Shown: positions 10,441 to 22,995, counted from the first letter of the stretch. The stretch is 64,000 nucleotides of DNA from Cheiracanthium punctorium (GCA_038373885.1 JAWZYV010019433.1:558001-622000); one strand, 5' to 3'. Program-made: numbers and translations. Notes: generated by a model from the letters alone, not told the origin.

Positions 10441-11981
10441 AATGGCCCAGTTCATGGATGACAAACCAGTTGCACTTGTGTAACTAGTTTTCATGTAAAA
10501 TGTTTGGAAACGGAAGAGTTTATTTAGTTTACAAACTAAACTGTTCGGAAACAAAACTGAGTGGAGTTAGTTTTTAGTTTCAAACTAAGTAAACTGAACT
10601 CGGAGCTGGGATTACTTAGTTTCTTGTTAAGATGGTTTATGAGGTGTCTAAATCCCATGTAATTTTCATATTTGCTGAGACTGTCAAAGTTTTTATTCGG
10701 AGGAGGAAATACTTGAACATATAAATAAATACACCAGAGATATAGAACTTTCCAGAGGTAATCTTCTCCTTGTACTTTTCATTTAAGTAAATTTGAAAAT
10801 GCATGCTCTTACTGTTGACAATGCTTTGTTGGTTTACCCTATCACCCAGGCAACAAAACTAAATAAACTGAAATTATTCGGGAACTCTGTGGAACTAAAT
10901 GACTAATTCTAGTTTCCAACAGTTTCTAAACTGAAATAAGTTTTTTCTTTATGAACAGAGTGCATGTTTATTCCGAATTGAAGATGCATAAAGCTATTCA
11001 CAATATAGCAGAATTTGACTAAACAAACAATGATTGAAGAGTAGTGTTTGAAAAACCTCTTATGATTTTGTGAGGAGTATGGATTAATGGACACTGCATT
11101 GTAGTGAAGATATTTTACCCATTTTAAAGTTTTTTTTTCCCCAGAAAGGACCCACTTTCTTTTACACCACTTTGTCCTGCAACTCTTTTAAGCATCTGCT
11201 TTTTTAAGAGGTTGGGCATACTGCTTTTACCTCCCTGAATTAGTTTTTTTTACAGGAGCAAATTTTAAGAGAATTCCATTACATTACGTTCTACAAACCA
11301 GTCATTCTTCAAAGTATGTTTTTAAGACATTCATCTGTTTCAAAGCAAAACAAAATTCATGCATGTTATTAAGCTTTACAAAATATTGCTTTCTATTGAA
11401 AATAGTGAATGGAGCATTTATAGCTCTCTTACAGGATCACTCTAAAGAATTCCAACACATTATGATTTATGGCAGTTTAGAGACATTGACTTATTTTCAG
11501 TATAATACAATAAGTATATAATAGACATTTTTAAAAGCTAACTTTTTTTTTTTCTTTTCATTTTAACGGATGGAAATAACATTTATAATAATGTTAGTCT
11601 GAAGCTAATGTTAGAGCTCAGAATAGCAGATCAACTGGCAAATAGCAAATGCATAACAAATCATGTTCTATTCATGGCAACTGAAAGAAGTAGACCTTAG
11701 TCAAATGGTTTTTGAATAATCGTTAGGCATATATGTGATGTTTGAAAATGACTTGTTAGAAAGTGTTTTATAGTTGATCCGTTTGGAATAATTTTTCTTT
11801 CTTTCTAATCTAGTGAAGAGGAAAATCGTGTGGCTAAATTATTTATTTTAAACTCTTTGTTTTTAGAGAAAAATAAAATAAAAAGTCCAACAATATAGCA
11901 CCAATTTCATGCGCTTTTTAATAAGAGATAATTTTGTTCCTTTTCCTTAATTTTATGATGAGTCACTCCCATCAGCACTCA
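10441..11981. other. Non-coding stretch
   Basis: No gene or element boundary was recognised. There is a group of variations on AGTTTA/TAAACT at 10500-10610, and AT-rich DNA follows. Confidence 0.4.
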
Positions 11982-11985
11982 TTAA

Positions 11986-12631
11986 CCCTTTGAGGCGCAA
12001 CCCTTTCCCAATGCTGAAAAAAGGGCAGCCGTTGCCATCGCTCGACTTAACTACCAGCAAGATGGTACTTTTTTTGACGACAGCCAGCTGTCGTCAAAAA
12101 AGGGTCTCTAGATCTGTGGCACGCGTTTCGATCGTCCGCCATCTTGCTGGTAGTTAAGTCGAGCGATGGCAACGGCTGCCCTTTTTCCAGCATTGGGCAA
12201 TCTATATAGCTGTTCTCGCACTCTTCCATTTTCTAGCAGATGTCAGCAGTGGCGTAGCAAGGCGGGGGGGGGGGGCGGTCCGCCCCGGGTGTCACCCTCA
12301 AAGGGGTGACACCCGATGGCTTGTACAGCAAAAATTTCAAAAATATCGCGTGTATGGGGGCAAAAATGCTCGCATGGGGTTGACACCACTTATATCCGCC
12401 CAGGGTGTCACCCACTGTAGCTACGCTACTGGATGTCAGTGCTGTTAAAAATAATCGTGACTATTTTTTTTTTACGGAAATGACGTGCTAAAAAGTAAAG
12501 GATTCTCGTGGAGCTATGTCACGCGCAACTATTTTTATAGAAATCAAATCTATTCTTATATATAGACTGATTGGCAACAGGCTAAACGTCAGTTTGGTGT
12601 TCCCAGAGCGTGAACACTGCGCGTTAAAGGG
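11986..12631. mobile_element. piggyBac-like MITE with long internal inverted repeat
   Basis: Flanked by TTAA at 11982-11985 and 12632-12635. The left end is CCCTTTGAGGCGCA and the right end is TGCGCGTTAAAGGG, so the termini are inverted and CCCTTT-type. Just inside the left end, a segment from CCCAATGCTG to AAGATGG (about 12008-12065) is repeated in reverse complement at about 12140-12200, enclosing a second small palindrome (TTGACGACAGC/GCTGTCGTCAA). A 185-bp hAT MITE plus TSD interrupts it. Non-coding. A truncated relative is at 45726. Confidence 0.85.
12247..12431. mobile_element. 185-bp hAT MITE nested in the piggyBac-like MITE
   Basis: Starts CAGTGGCGTAGCAAGG and ends TAGCTACGCTACTG, with the identical TSD GATGTCAG at 12239-12246 and 12432-12439. 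Internally it holds GGGTGTCACCC/GGGTGACACCC inverted words and a G-run, so it can fold on itself. Its position dates it after the surrounding element. Confidence 0.92.
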
Positions 12632-12639
12632 TTAACGGA

Positions 12640-13330
12640 GTCACGGGCTGTATAATTGGGATTTGTATAAGATTTTAAATGGTTTATTTATATGGGATTT
12701 TGATATGTTCCTCGGGCCGGATGAAAAAGCCTTTGCTTGGCCACATCCGGCCCGCCGGCCGGGAGTTGTCCATATGTGCCATAAATTTTATAAGGAACTG
12801 CAGATTTTAAAAACAGAAAAAGTAAATTTTTATGGTCACATTGTATATTAAAAATGTTAATTACAAAAATGAAGTCCGACCTTTTGAACAGTCATTTGTA
12901 GATTTTTTTTCTGATTTTATGTGTTTTTTCTCTTTATGCGTGTGTATGCGTAAGATCATTTTTATCATCAGGTTGATTCTGCGAATATTTACTTTAGGTC
13001 TTGGGTTTTAAATTGATTTATTTAGTTTCTGACTGTTATACAGCCCATAACACAGCATATTTTCGATCTTATACGGTCCCCTTACAACCCAGAAAATAAC
13101 TGCGTTTAATTTGAAAACTTGGAAATAGAGTTAAAGTAAGTACTTCAAAAAGTACCTCAGTGATTAAGCAGCTTGGAACACTCGGTACATTCAAATGGTT
13201 TTGTGGGTGGCCTTTTCTAGTCTTCTCCTTTACTTTAAGTCAAGTAATATTTTCAATCAGTTCCTTTATAAAATGCTACCGAAATAATTATTGCAAATTC
13301 AAAATTGTATGAATATTACAAAATAAAAAT
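12640..13330. other. Non-coding stretch
   Basis: Contains a short GC-rich palindrome-like word GGCCCGCCGGCCGGG near 12749. No gene is seen. Confidence 0.4.
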
Positions 13331-13333
13331 CTG

Positions 13334-13975
13334 GAGTGACTCCACTCGACTTTCTGAACACTTAATGATTAAGATCATTACCAAGCATTTAAATAAATTT
13401 TAATCGATGAATAATTCAAACATATATACCAAATTGAAGCTCAGTCGAATGCACCATTTAAACGCCAGCGCACTTTCAAGAATTTCCCCCCATAGGCCAT
13501 GTAAAAGAAATCTTTGTCGTAGCCCTGTAGAAAAGCTATTAGTCCTATACACACCAAAATCAATACCGGTCTTGCGACGGTGGCTTATAATTTGAGCTCA
13601 ATTGAATGCCCCGTTTAGGAGCTATCGTGTTCACTCACACACACACACACACACACCAGGGGCATAGCCAGAAATTTTTCATGGGGGGGGTTACGACTAC
13701 TGCAACTCACATATATGCATACATGTGTGCGATAAGGAAGTGAAGAATATACGTTTTGTATGGCAAAAAATTCCTCATGGGGGGGTTATGACCCCCCTAA
13801 CCCGCCCCCCCCCTTGGCTACGCCCCTGACACACACACATACATACATCTCGTAAAAACAGCATAAATGAATTCAGAAGACCTCAAAACGTTTAAATACA
13901 CCAAAATCTCGAAGTCGAATTTTTTCATGATTACAATACTTTTCTTACATCGTACATTGTACGGAAAGTAAAAAT
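13334..13975. repeat. GAGCTCAATCGAATG repeat family, copy 1
   Basis: Shares with 20915-21600 and 22731-22995 a chain of words: ACTTTCTGAACACTT, CAGTCGAATGCACCATTTA, CCTATACACACCAAAATC, GAGCTCAATTGAATG, a CA-repeat, CGTAAAAACAGCATAA, CTCGAAGTCGAATTTTT, and a terminal GTACGGAAAGTA. A hAT MITE (13657-13828) sits in its CA-repeat. Non-coding and of unknown class. Confidence 0.7.
13657..13828 (+). mobile_element. G-run hAT MITE (family B), copy 1
   Basis: Starts CAGGGGCATAGCCAGAAA and ends TTGGCTACGCCCCTG. The TSD ACACACAC flanks both ends, but it lies in a CA repeat and is therefore weak evidence here. Internally GGGGGGTTATGACCCCCC can form a hairpin. Copies at 20494 (opposite orientation) and 33710 have unique TSDs. 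Confidence 0.9.
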
Positions 13976-13979
13976 ACTA

Positions 13980-14540
13980 TAAAACCCAGTTATTAAAAAA
14001 GGTTTAAAAAATTATTTTGAAACATAATTATTGCCCGGCTTTATGATTCTTATCACAATACATTTATTAACAAATAAAATAAACTGAAAAGACTAGATTT
14101 GTTGGTTAAAATCATCGTTAGCCCATTAACGCCCAGCGATCTATTTTTAGACGGTCGCAAAATGTGTAACTCGCAAAAATATTTAAGCATTCTGGACATT
14201 TTCCTATTTTAATTTCTCGAATAATAAATCTGATTTCAGCAAAATACTCAGCTATAACAAAGTAAAATGAGAATCTTTCATTGTTTTGTTAATATTTTAG
14301 AAAAATAAATACATTCTTCATATCCCACAAATGTCGGAAATTTATTTATCACTTGTGGCATCAACATAAATCTATATATTATTTTGAAACATGTTTTTCT
14401 TTCGACAACCGAATCGAGAGAACGGCTGGGTTTAAAAACTCAGTTGAGGTGTCTGAAGAAAGGTCTCGGCCCCTAGATGTGCCATCAAAAGAGAAAATCA
14501 GAAAAAGCCGAACGGTTTAGGCGTGGCGGAACAACAAAGA
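13980..14540. other. Non-coding stretch
   Basis: One piggyBac-like terminal word, CCCATTAACGCCCAGC, is present near 14128, but no partner end was found. No gene is seen. Confidence 0.35.
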
Positions 14541-14547
14541 TGCAAAT

Positions 14548-14868
14548 TTTCGCCATAGAAATAACATTGTGGTTTATTAACGCAGACGATATTTTTATTT
14601 TCGCCATAGAAATAACATTGTGGTTTATTAACCCCATTGTTGGCAGACGATATTTTTATGCGTAAGCTCCTCAAGGTTTGATTTATTTGGAAAAATATTT
14701 GTTAAAAATTGCATCCGTTTGTAAATGTTGTGTGGCAACAGTGTGCAGTGATAATAAATGTGTTGTTCTAAAAAACGATCTTACGTAAACGATTGATATG
14801 CGTAAGCTCCGTAGCGGAACTTCAAATGTGCAATTTTTTGCCATAGAAATAACATTGTGGTTTATTAA
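14548..14868. repeat. Three direct copies of a 33-bp word
   Basis: The word TTTCGCCATAGAAATAACAT with its extension GTGGTTTATTAA occurs at about 14548, 14599 and 14838, and a diverged form lies near 15370. It is part of a larger interspersed repeat that continues to about 15330. Confidence 0.75.
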
Positions 14869-14925
14869 ATACATTTTGCTGTCATAAAAAGCCTTCTTTA
14901 TTTTAGCGCTTTATCGCTTTTTAGC

Positions 14926-15330
14926 ACTAGGGTGCTATTTCGTTCACGCCCAGGCTTTGTCTACTCGATTCTGTCGATAGGATTTGTAGACAGGTTTTGT
15001 AGAGATGAACTGTCACGGTGGAAATCTTTTTAAATGTGTTTACCACATAACGCGTAAAGGGGGAGGGGAGAATAAGTCTGACAAGGTTTGCGATTTTTGA
15101 TAATTGATCGCCACGTTTGCGGCAAAAAACTTAAAAACCGAACCATGCCTGGCGATGGTTGTAAAATAGCTTTAATAGGTTGTAAAATAGGCAAATTTAA
15201 TATAGATATTAATTCCAAAGATGTTTTTTATGCAACGAGAAAGACAAATATAGCACATTCATGGATTATGATGCTCATTCCGAACAGTATTTAAAATTGT
15301 GAAGTATAGTTGGAATATGCTTGGCGAAGA
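14926..15330 (+). repeat. AGCACTAGGGTGCTATTTCG repeat family, copy 1
   Basis: Shares with 17432-18745 the ordered words AGCACTAGGGTGCTATTTCG, GTCTAC, GAACTGTCACGGTG, AAATGTGTTT, a G-run, and then one internal unit (GCACATTCATGGATTATGAT through GTATTTAAAA). AGCACTAGGGTGCT is itself a palindrome at the start of the shared segment. Non-coding. Confidence 0.75.
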
Positions 15331-17431
15331 TTGTAAGATTGTGTGTTTCAGATTTTTTTCAAACTTTTCTCCATACAAATACATTGTGGTTTGTTAACGA
15401 CATTGACAGCAGTTATAAACTCCTTCTTTAGTTAGCGATTTATCTTTTATTTCTTTAATTTTTCAGTTTTCTGTCTGATACTGGATCTTTACCATCCAGG
15501 GTAGCTTGAGAAAAGGCAAATAAAGCAGGGAGCGCGCGATCGCCATTTGGCGGATAAGACTTTTTTGTCTCTTGCAGAGTTCCGAAATTTTTCACTATTT
15601 TCGCTTCATACTTTTGGCGTTTACCTTTCTGCTCCCGTATTTTCTCATGGAATGTTGTATGTCACTCTTTCAATGGTTAGATCAAAGAATGCTGTGGCAG
15701 TCAAGATCATTTAAGAGAATTTACCTGGACGTTTCGTGGTCGATGACTTTACCCAAAATATCGTCTTCAACGAAATGCTCAATTAGAATTTGTAATTGTA
15801 TTTGCTCATTCGTCATTTAATATCTACTCTTCTTTTTTTTTTTTACTTAATAAAGATAGTTAAAAACAAATTTTAAAGATTTCAATCATTTCATCGTTAT
15901 TGTACAGTTGCTAAGAACTGGCGTGAAACCTGTTGTTTACTTTCTGTCACAAGTCATGTTCCGTCCGCGTCGCTCTTTGATTTTTTTTCTGTTAGTTTTG
16001 TTCAAGACCTTGGTGACATTCTTGATCGTTTCCATTTATTTTTGAATATTACAGTCAATAAAGTGACCGAATTCGACGGGTTCCAGCTAGTTGGAGAATA
16101 TTCTGAAAAAAGTCTAGCTTTCATGGGTTAAAACCATTTGTCAAAAATTGCCAACCCCGATTGCATAAGAAAGACCTCTGAAAGAAATAGAAAAAAAAAA
16201 AAAAAAAAAAAAAAAAGAAAAGCAGCAACATTTTATTTGTTTCATTTATTACGGTGGGTTAAACAGCTTATCAAGAATCATCCTGAATTGTTTCGAGTCC
16301 CTGAGGCAATTAGTTTATTTTTTGTACCAAGACCGTGAGGGAGATTTTGTTTCTTAGAACATGACCATAGTAATTATGGTGTTTTATATTTTAATTAAAA
16401 TATTCATTTTATTATACCAACTATACATATACATGTAAGATTTTTAACATTTTGGGGGAAGTTTTAAATTTTGGAGGGAAATTCGATCACGTTTTGGGGG
16501 AAATGTCTCAGAAAGTCTGGCAACACTGGATAAATGTGACTTAAAGTCTATTTCATAAAGGATAAATTATTTCTAATGTATGTGAGCAGAATCAACTTAC
16601 ACGAGTAGTATATCATATCATAAACCTGATGCACCTTAAATTATCTCCGCAATATGTACAAAAATATCCCGTTAAAATTGCCTTTCACAGTAAATTTATG
16701 TCATCCGTTATTGAAGAGTACGTGTTGTTAACTGAAGCGATATCATTTTTCGATCACATAATGCATTTTCCCTGCATTATCCTTTCTAATCAGTGTCACA
16801 CTGGCTAGACATTTCTTGTCATCCATTGCCTCATCATGGTCACTTCTCCAATTTCCAATGTAAATCAACCTTAACGTTTCGACTGCTCTTGTATTTCACC
16901 CTATGCTAACAAATCAGCCCTGAAAGGAAATTCGAAACTTGTTCCGAACTTTTTTTCTAGTGTGGATTACCCGGAACCCGGACAGTTTGATACATAAATA
17001 AGAATTTGTTCCATAGAAAGTTCGTCCAACTTAAAATATTTCCCTTTCTGTGCGTGGTTGTTAGGATAATACTGGTATCCATGACAAAATAAAAATGCAT
17101 TCTTTGTATTTGAAAACCATCTTTTGCTGCATGAATCACAATGCACTTCTGTATGACATGTACCGAAATTTATGTCGTAATTAAAATTTTTAAATGCGCA
17201 CATTTTCTTTCTTTTTTTTTTTTTCTTCCTTTTTTTTTTTCCTTTATAAAGCTCTTAATCTGTCAAATTCTAAAAAGTTTTGTGTGTCTGTTAAGCTTTT
17301 TTGTTCGATCACCATGTAAAAGGGACTGAAGTAATGAAAAGAAATTAGGTAATCTTATAGGCAGATAAATACTCAAGGTTTATAATCTCAAAATTGTGGA
17401 ATTAATTTTGAAATTTTGCAGATTTTTATTA
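15331..17431. other. Non-coding stretch with one odd short frame
   Basis: Contains a poly-A run near 16190-16216. A minus-strand frame at 16967-17203 encodes a Cys/His-bearing stretch (CHTEVHCDSCSKRW, FLFCHGYQYYP). I do not recognise it and cannot say whether it is a real exon. A hAT-like right terminus (TCTGGCAACACTG) near 16518-16530 has no partner I could find. Confidence 0.3.
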
Positions 17432-18745
17432 GCACTAGGGTGCTATTTCGCTCAGTAAGAGAATTTTGTCTACGCTACTTTGTCTACGCGATCTTGTCGA
17501 CAAGTTTTGCAGATATGAACTGTCACGGTGAAGACATTTTCAAATGTGTTTGCCGGATAACGTGGAGAAGGGGGGGGGCTAATAAAATGAAATTTGCACA
17601 AGGTTTGCAATGTTTGATAATGGATCACTAAATTTTGTGTCAAAACGCGACAATTTATTATAAAAATATTTAGAGTATAGTTAGAAAACGCCTGGCGAAT
17701 ATTGTAAAATAGTTTTATGCGATTTTAATATAGATTTTAATTCCGAAGAAGTGTTTATAGAACAGAGAAGACAAATACAGTACACTCATAGATTATGATA
17801 CTTTCCAAATGGTATTTATAAAGGGTTATATGGAAGTATAGTTTGACTATGCCTGGCAAAAATTGTTAAACAGTTTTGGTAGGCGATTTTAATATAATAT
17901 CTATTCCGAAGAAGTGTTTTATAGAACAAGGAAGGAAAACACGGCACATTCATGGAGTATGATGCCCATTCCAAACAGTATTTAAAATGTCTACGCGATA
18001 CAGTTGGAATATGCCTAGCAAAGATTGTAAAAGTTTCCGTAGGCAATTTTAAGATAGATTTCGATTCCAAAGATGTGTCTTATGGAACAAGGAAGAGTTC
18101 ATTCCCTTTTTAACGCCCCCCACTCTTGCCAACCTAAAAAATCCCCGCACTTTGGCGAGCTTTGCAGTCATGCGTGAGTTATGCACAAGTTTCAACGCTC
18201 CCAAAAAAACTAGATCAAAACTAAAGTGAACAAATTAGCGGTAAACGCACCAGTTAAAGAATTTGAAGACACTATTATTATTAAAACTACAGTCATTTGC
18301 AACCCAAAATAAATAAAAATTTGACGAATGCTGCTGTACTTACATGTTGTTCCAAATCACCATTTTAATTCTAAATTACGATTGCCACATAAATACGAAA
18401 ATTCGTTATGGTAACTGCATGTGTTTAATATCGCCACCTTGGTGAGAGTCGTGTCGTTAAAGTAGTAATCAACCCAAGAAAGACCACAGCACACTCATGG
18501 ATTATGATGCACATTCGAAACAATATTTAAAACGTTGAAGTATAGTTGTAATATCTTTTCGAAGATTGTAAAATGGTTTTAGTAAGCGATTTTAAGATAT
18601 ATTTCGATTCCAAAGATGGGTTTTATGGAACAAAGAATCAAAATAGAGCACACTCATAAATAATGTTACACTTTCCAACTTAATGGAATAAGGAAGAAAA
18701 ATAGGGACGATGCATAAATTATGATACGCTTTATATATATAGCAC
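17432..18745 (+). repeat. AGCACTAGGGTGCTATTTCG repeat family, copy 2, with about 162-bp internal units
   Basis: A larger member of the family at 14926-15330. Internal units of the form GAACAAGGAAG, GCACATTCATGG, ATTCCAAACAGTATTTAAAA, AGTTGGAATATGCCTGGC, GCGATTTTAATATAGATT begin near 17760, 17924 and 18085, a period of about 161-164 bp. More diverged units lie at 18475 and 18631. A run of unrelated sequence at about 18110-18470 interrupts the array. Confidence 0.75.
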
Positions 18746-18897
18746 TTATAGGTTTAACGTTTTATAATCGTGCGTAATACGACTGGTGAAGAAACAATCT
18801 GATTTAGTTAGAGGCCTCTTTTTTTAAAGGGCTCTGAAGTTGCTTAGTTAGAGATATGTACCCATTAAAAAAGGTGTACTTTACCTACCAGTTAGTA

Positions 18898-19394
18898 AAA
18901 TTGAAAATACGTTAGAAATACGTATGATGAAAAAGAAATACATTTTAAAGACATATTTTCAAAGATTATTGATTTAATGCTTTTAAAAAATGTATATAAG
19001 ATAATGATCAATGAGATAATGAATGTTACATTCTCGTATTAACTTATTATTCCTATTATAACTGTCTTGGGTGTGATTAATGGAATTTTGAACTATTGTT
19101 TTCAGTCTGTTTGGTTACTTTTCATTATAATTGTTGAACCTATATATATATAGGTTCAACAATTATAATGAAAAGTAACCAAACAGACTGAAAACAATAG
19201 TTCAAAATTCCATTAATCACACCCAAGACAGTTATAATAGGAATAATAAGTTAATACGAGAATGTAACATTCATTATCTCATTGATCATTATCTTATATA
19301 CATTTTTTAAAAGCATTAAATCAATAATCTTTGAAAATATGTCTTTAAAATGTATTTCTTTTTCATCATACGTATTTCTAACGTATTTTCAATT

Positions 19395-19395
<1 letters not shown>
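18898..19395. repeat. 498-bp perfect spacerless palindrome
   Basis: Bases 18898-19146 and 19147-19395 are reverse complements over 249 bp with no mismatch that I could find. The axis falls between 19146 and 19147 inside TATATATATATA. The arms are ordinary AT-rich sequence without recognisable genes. An (AT)n tract starts right after the right arm. It could be a real fold-back duplication, a MITE-like element, or an assembly or library artefact. Confidence 0.93.
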
Positions 19396-19426
<31 letters not shown>

Positions 19427-20485
19427 TAAAAATATTTCAGAAAAGAAATTACTTTGTAAATAGTTATTATTGAACACATGTTAGATCTATGAAATAATAG
19501 AAATGATTCGAATTAATGTGATGATTTCTCCAGAAGAATGCTTATTTTTCGAGGGAGCTTAAATAAACCAGAGACAAAAACGTTATTTTAATCGACAATT
19601 GTTTACGAACGTTCTGTCAGGGTGGGGGGAGTTCAGCTAGTCTATTCTGTTGGAACTACCGCAAGGTGTATTAAGGTAGGAATACTTATTGTTTATTAGT
19701 TTTAAGACACCCATTGAAAAATGAAAAGTATAACAAACACTTTTAATTTAATATACGAAATATAAATTTACACGGTATATTATGCTTTAAACCGTATTGT
19801 CGAAAAAATATTTTCTAATAAACCGTTTCTGTTTTTGAAATTCATAATCTAATGTTGCCACTGCATATCTAAATTTAAAGGTAATGCTTGTGTCTAAAAA
19901 TAAAACCTTTTCATTCAGAATTTGAAATGCTCAATTTAAATATTTAAATCCTCTGTTACTCAGCAGAACAAAATAGCTTATTTATTTTAATCTCGTGAAA
20001 AATGTAAAACTGTGTAAAAAACCTGAGGAGCTGTTTAGAATCGCATAAATTGCGAATTGACTATGCTAAGACGTAAATTTTGTGGCAGAGTTCATCAATC
20101 TCAGCAATTTTTTTATTTATGACGTAACGTTTTTGACTGACGTTAAAGAAATCCAAATCAGTTTACTCAGTTTTCGAACGGAGTTGTATTATAACTACTA
20201 CGTTAACTCCGTAAAATAACTTAGATTTTTTTTTTTTTTAACACTTGACCGTTATAGAGGAACGTAAATCTACGTTAAAAAACTAATTTGAATACTATTT
20301 TGCATCATCATGCAAAGAAGCTTACTGATTTGATTAACCCGATAGAATTCCACGCAGTTAGATTTGTTTGTTGGACAGTTACTTCTGAATGCTAATTAAA
20401 ACGTGACCTTGTGTAGTGATATTAAATTTTGCGAAAAATGTTTTTATATAGCGCCTTCTGTCAGTTGCCAGTAAAATAATATTTA
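19396..20485. other. Non-coding stretch
   Basis: Begins with a TA microsatellite (about 19395-19422). No gene or element was recognised after that. Confidence 0.4.
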
Positions 20486-20493
20486 CATAAAAT

Positions 20494-20665
20494 CAGAGGC
20501 GTAGCCACGGGGGGGGGTTAGGGGGGTCATAACCCCCCCCATGAGGAATTTTTTGCCATACAAAATGTATATTCTTCACTCCCTCATCATACACATGTAT
20601 GCATATATGTGAGTTGCAGTAGTCGTAACCCCCCCCCCCATGAAAAATTTCTGGCTACGCCCCTG
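20494..20665 (-). mobile_element. G-run hAT MITE (family B), copy 2
   Basis: Starts CAGAGGCGTAGCCACGG and ends CTGGCTACGCCCCTG, in reverse orientation to copies 1 and 3. The identical TSD CATAAAAT lies at 20486-20493 and 20666-20673. It carries opposed G and C runs. Confidence 0.95.
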
Positions 20666-20914
20666 CATAAAATGTTTTACTTTCTAATGCGACCTTTTTG
20701 CCAGTTACTGGTAGTATACCTTGCCTTATTCGTTTTGACTCTTTTTATGCAATTGAAATCGATACTTCACTTCAACCGAGGGATGATCAAGTTTTTGTAC
20801 TTCGGAACTATTGACAGGTTATACATTTGACACATGACGTGCTGTTCTTTTTTAGTATATGAGGTTTGGCCGTGTCACTTTTTGCTCCGCTGAAAAAAAA
20901 AAAAAAAAAACAAA

Positions 20915-21600
20915 CAAACGAGTGATTTCACACGACTTTCTGAGCACTTGATCTTTACCAGCCGTTCTAATAAATTTATCTTGCAGTGTGACGCTGGTGC
21001 ATTTCAAATAATTTGAATGTAGACCGCAATGTGTAAGAATACTTTTTTTTTTTGTAGTCCTTTAAAAAAACCTGGAAGTTATAGAAACACCAAAATCTGT
21101 ATAATATGTAAAACAGTGACTTACTGCTTGCGTATTTAATTTGAGCTGAATCGAATGCACCATGTAGACGCTAGTGCAGTTTCAGGAATTCACGTCTGTA
21201 GATCGTATTGTGTACAAATTCCTTTTTTTTGCAGCCTTGCTTAAAAAGTATAAGCCCTACACGCACCAAAATGTATAAAAGTTGTGTGACTGTGACTTAT
21301 GATATACATGCCCGGTTTGAACTTATTTGAATTTATCATTTTGACTCTGGCACACTAAATGATTTGCAACCATAGGCAGCAATGTATAAGAATTATTTCT
21401 TGCAGCCCTGTGTACTAACTGTCTTCTGTACACACACCAAACTCATGCAGGTCATGCGATTGTGACCTATAATAAACACACGGAATTTGTGCTCAATGGC
21501 TCAATCGAATCCACCATTTAGACGTTAGCGCAGTTTCGAGAATTTCCGTCCATGCCTTAACGTATACGATTATTTTATTTTATTTTTATTTTTTGTAGGG
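20915..21600. repeat. GAGCTCAATCGAATG repeat family, copy 2, with about 173-bp internal units
   Basis: Repeated blocks start with CACCAAAAT-like words near 21088, 21264 and 21435, giving a period of about 171-176 bp. Each block carries GTGACTTA/GTGACCTA, a GAATGCACCATTTAGACG-like word and TTGCAGCC. Non-coding. Confidence 0.7.
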
Positions 21601-22730
21601 CTGTAATACATAATAAATATATATTATATTGCTTTAAGATACAATTACCCTAAAAAATTTCTCAATTCGATTCTATTTCCTAGTTGCAATTAGCATTTCT
21701 ATAAACATGTGTCCTTTCTAGGAATTCTTGGTTGGAGAGGTTGGGGTTTGGTACCTGGCTTGTTTATAAAAAAAAAAAAAAAAAAAAAAATCGATAAAAT
21801 TCTGGCTATTTAGTACATGTTTTATTGAAAAAAAAACAATACTATGTGTTTACATTTGTTCTTGTTTATTGTTTAAAAAAAATGAACTAATGATCACAGG
21901 TATCATATAAATATAAATGCTCTTCTTTTAATTAATATAATCTCTGAAATATCTCTAGGCATATAATGCGAATAGTGAGCTATTTAAGTAGTTAGATGTA
22001 TCCCTTTAAAATATTATAACCCTAATATATCTCATGCCAATTTTTCTTCTTATTAATAATAATATTTATTGTTTATTTTAATTTCTTCTCTCTCTCTCTC
22101 TTTTTTTTTTTTTTTTTTTTTTTTGGTTAACTTTTAATTTTTACCAGATTGCTTTAATTTACTCTATATTATTTCTTTATTATTATTATTTTACTAACTC
22201 TTACTTTTTACTTATTGTTCAACTTTTCTCCAATTTTTTCTGGCAACGTATATTTTTCCCTCTTCAATTGGCAACAGCTCCATGGTTGAGCCATGTTTTC
22301 AGGCTTAATGCTTTTGGTCTCTTCATCTCCATTTTTTCTTCATAATTACTTTTTAACTGGGTATGTCTTCATGATTACTTTTTACTTTTTAACAGGATAG
22401 CCCCCCCGTAGTTACATATTTAGCTTTCTTTGAGCTAAGTAACTATTGAAATCCTCTTATTTTGTTTTTTTATCTTGGTAGTAAGTATTCGGCTCGTGGG
22501 GCCTGACGAGTATAGCCGATGCTTGCTACCCATTGTTTTACTCCATCAAATTCCATTTTGATTTTCTTTTTTACCATTGTTTGGATTTCTATTTACTGGA
22601 TATATCTACTTCTTCCTGTTTTGCATACGATTTTGTGTTCATTGTATATTTATACTACAAAACTGCTGTAGAATGATTCCTTGATTCGTAAGTTTAGCCT
22701 TTTTACTATCGTAAGTTATGCCTTTTAATA
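21601..22730. other. Non-coding stretch with simple repeats
   Basis: Holds an A-run (about 21768-21790), a TC repeat with a T-run (about 22086-22124), and the near-palindrome GTGGGGCCTGAC near 22496. No gene is seen. Confidence 0.4.
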
Positions 22731-22995
22731 TATATATACCTCCTATACGCACGAAAACCAATATCGGTCGTGCAACGGTGGTCTGTAATATGTATACCAA
22801 TTTTGAGCTCAATCGAATGTACCGTTTAGGAGTACTATTCACACACGCTCACACAATACCCTCGCATACATACATCACCTTAAAAATAGCATAACTGAAT
22901 TCAGACGATCTCAAAATTTGTAAATACATTAAAATCTCAAAGTCGATTTTTTTCTACAATACTTTCCTTACGTATGCATATTCGGAAAGTAATAA
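22731..22995. repeat. GAGCTCAATCGAATG repeat family, copy 3 (end fragment)
   Basis: Matches the right part of 13334-13975 without the MITE: CCTATACGCACGAAAACC, GAGCTCAATCGAATG, CAC repeats, AATAGCATAACTGAATTC, CTCAAAGTCGATTTTT, and the end word ATTCGGAAAGTAAT. It therefore shows the empty-site structure of copy 1. Confidence 0.75.

Noticed and set aside
13649..13836. TSD ACACACAC as independent proof of insertion for the 13657 MITE
   Set aside because: The site is a CA repeat, so matching flanks are expected by chance. The call rests on the termini, the sister copies and the empty-site copy at 22731.
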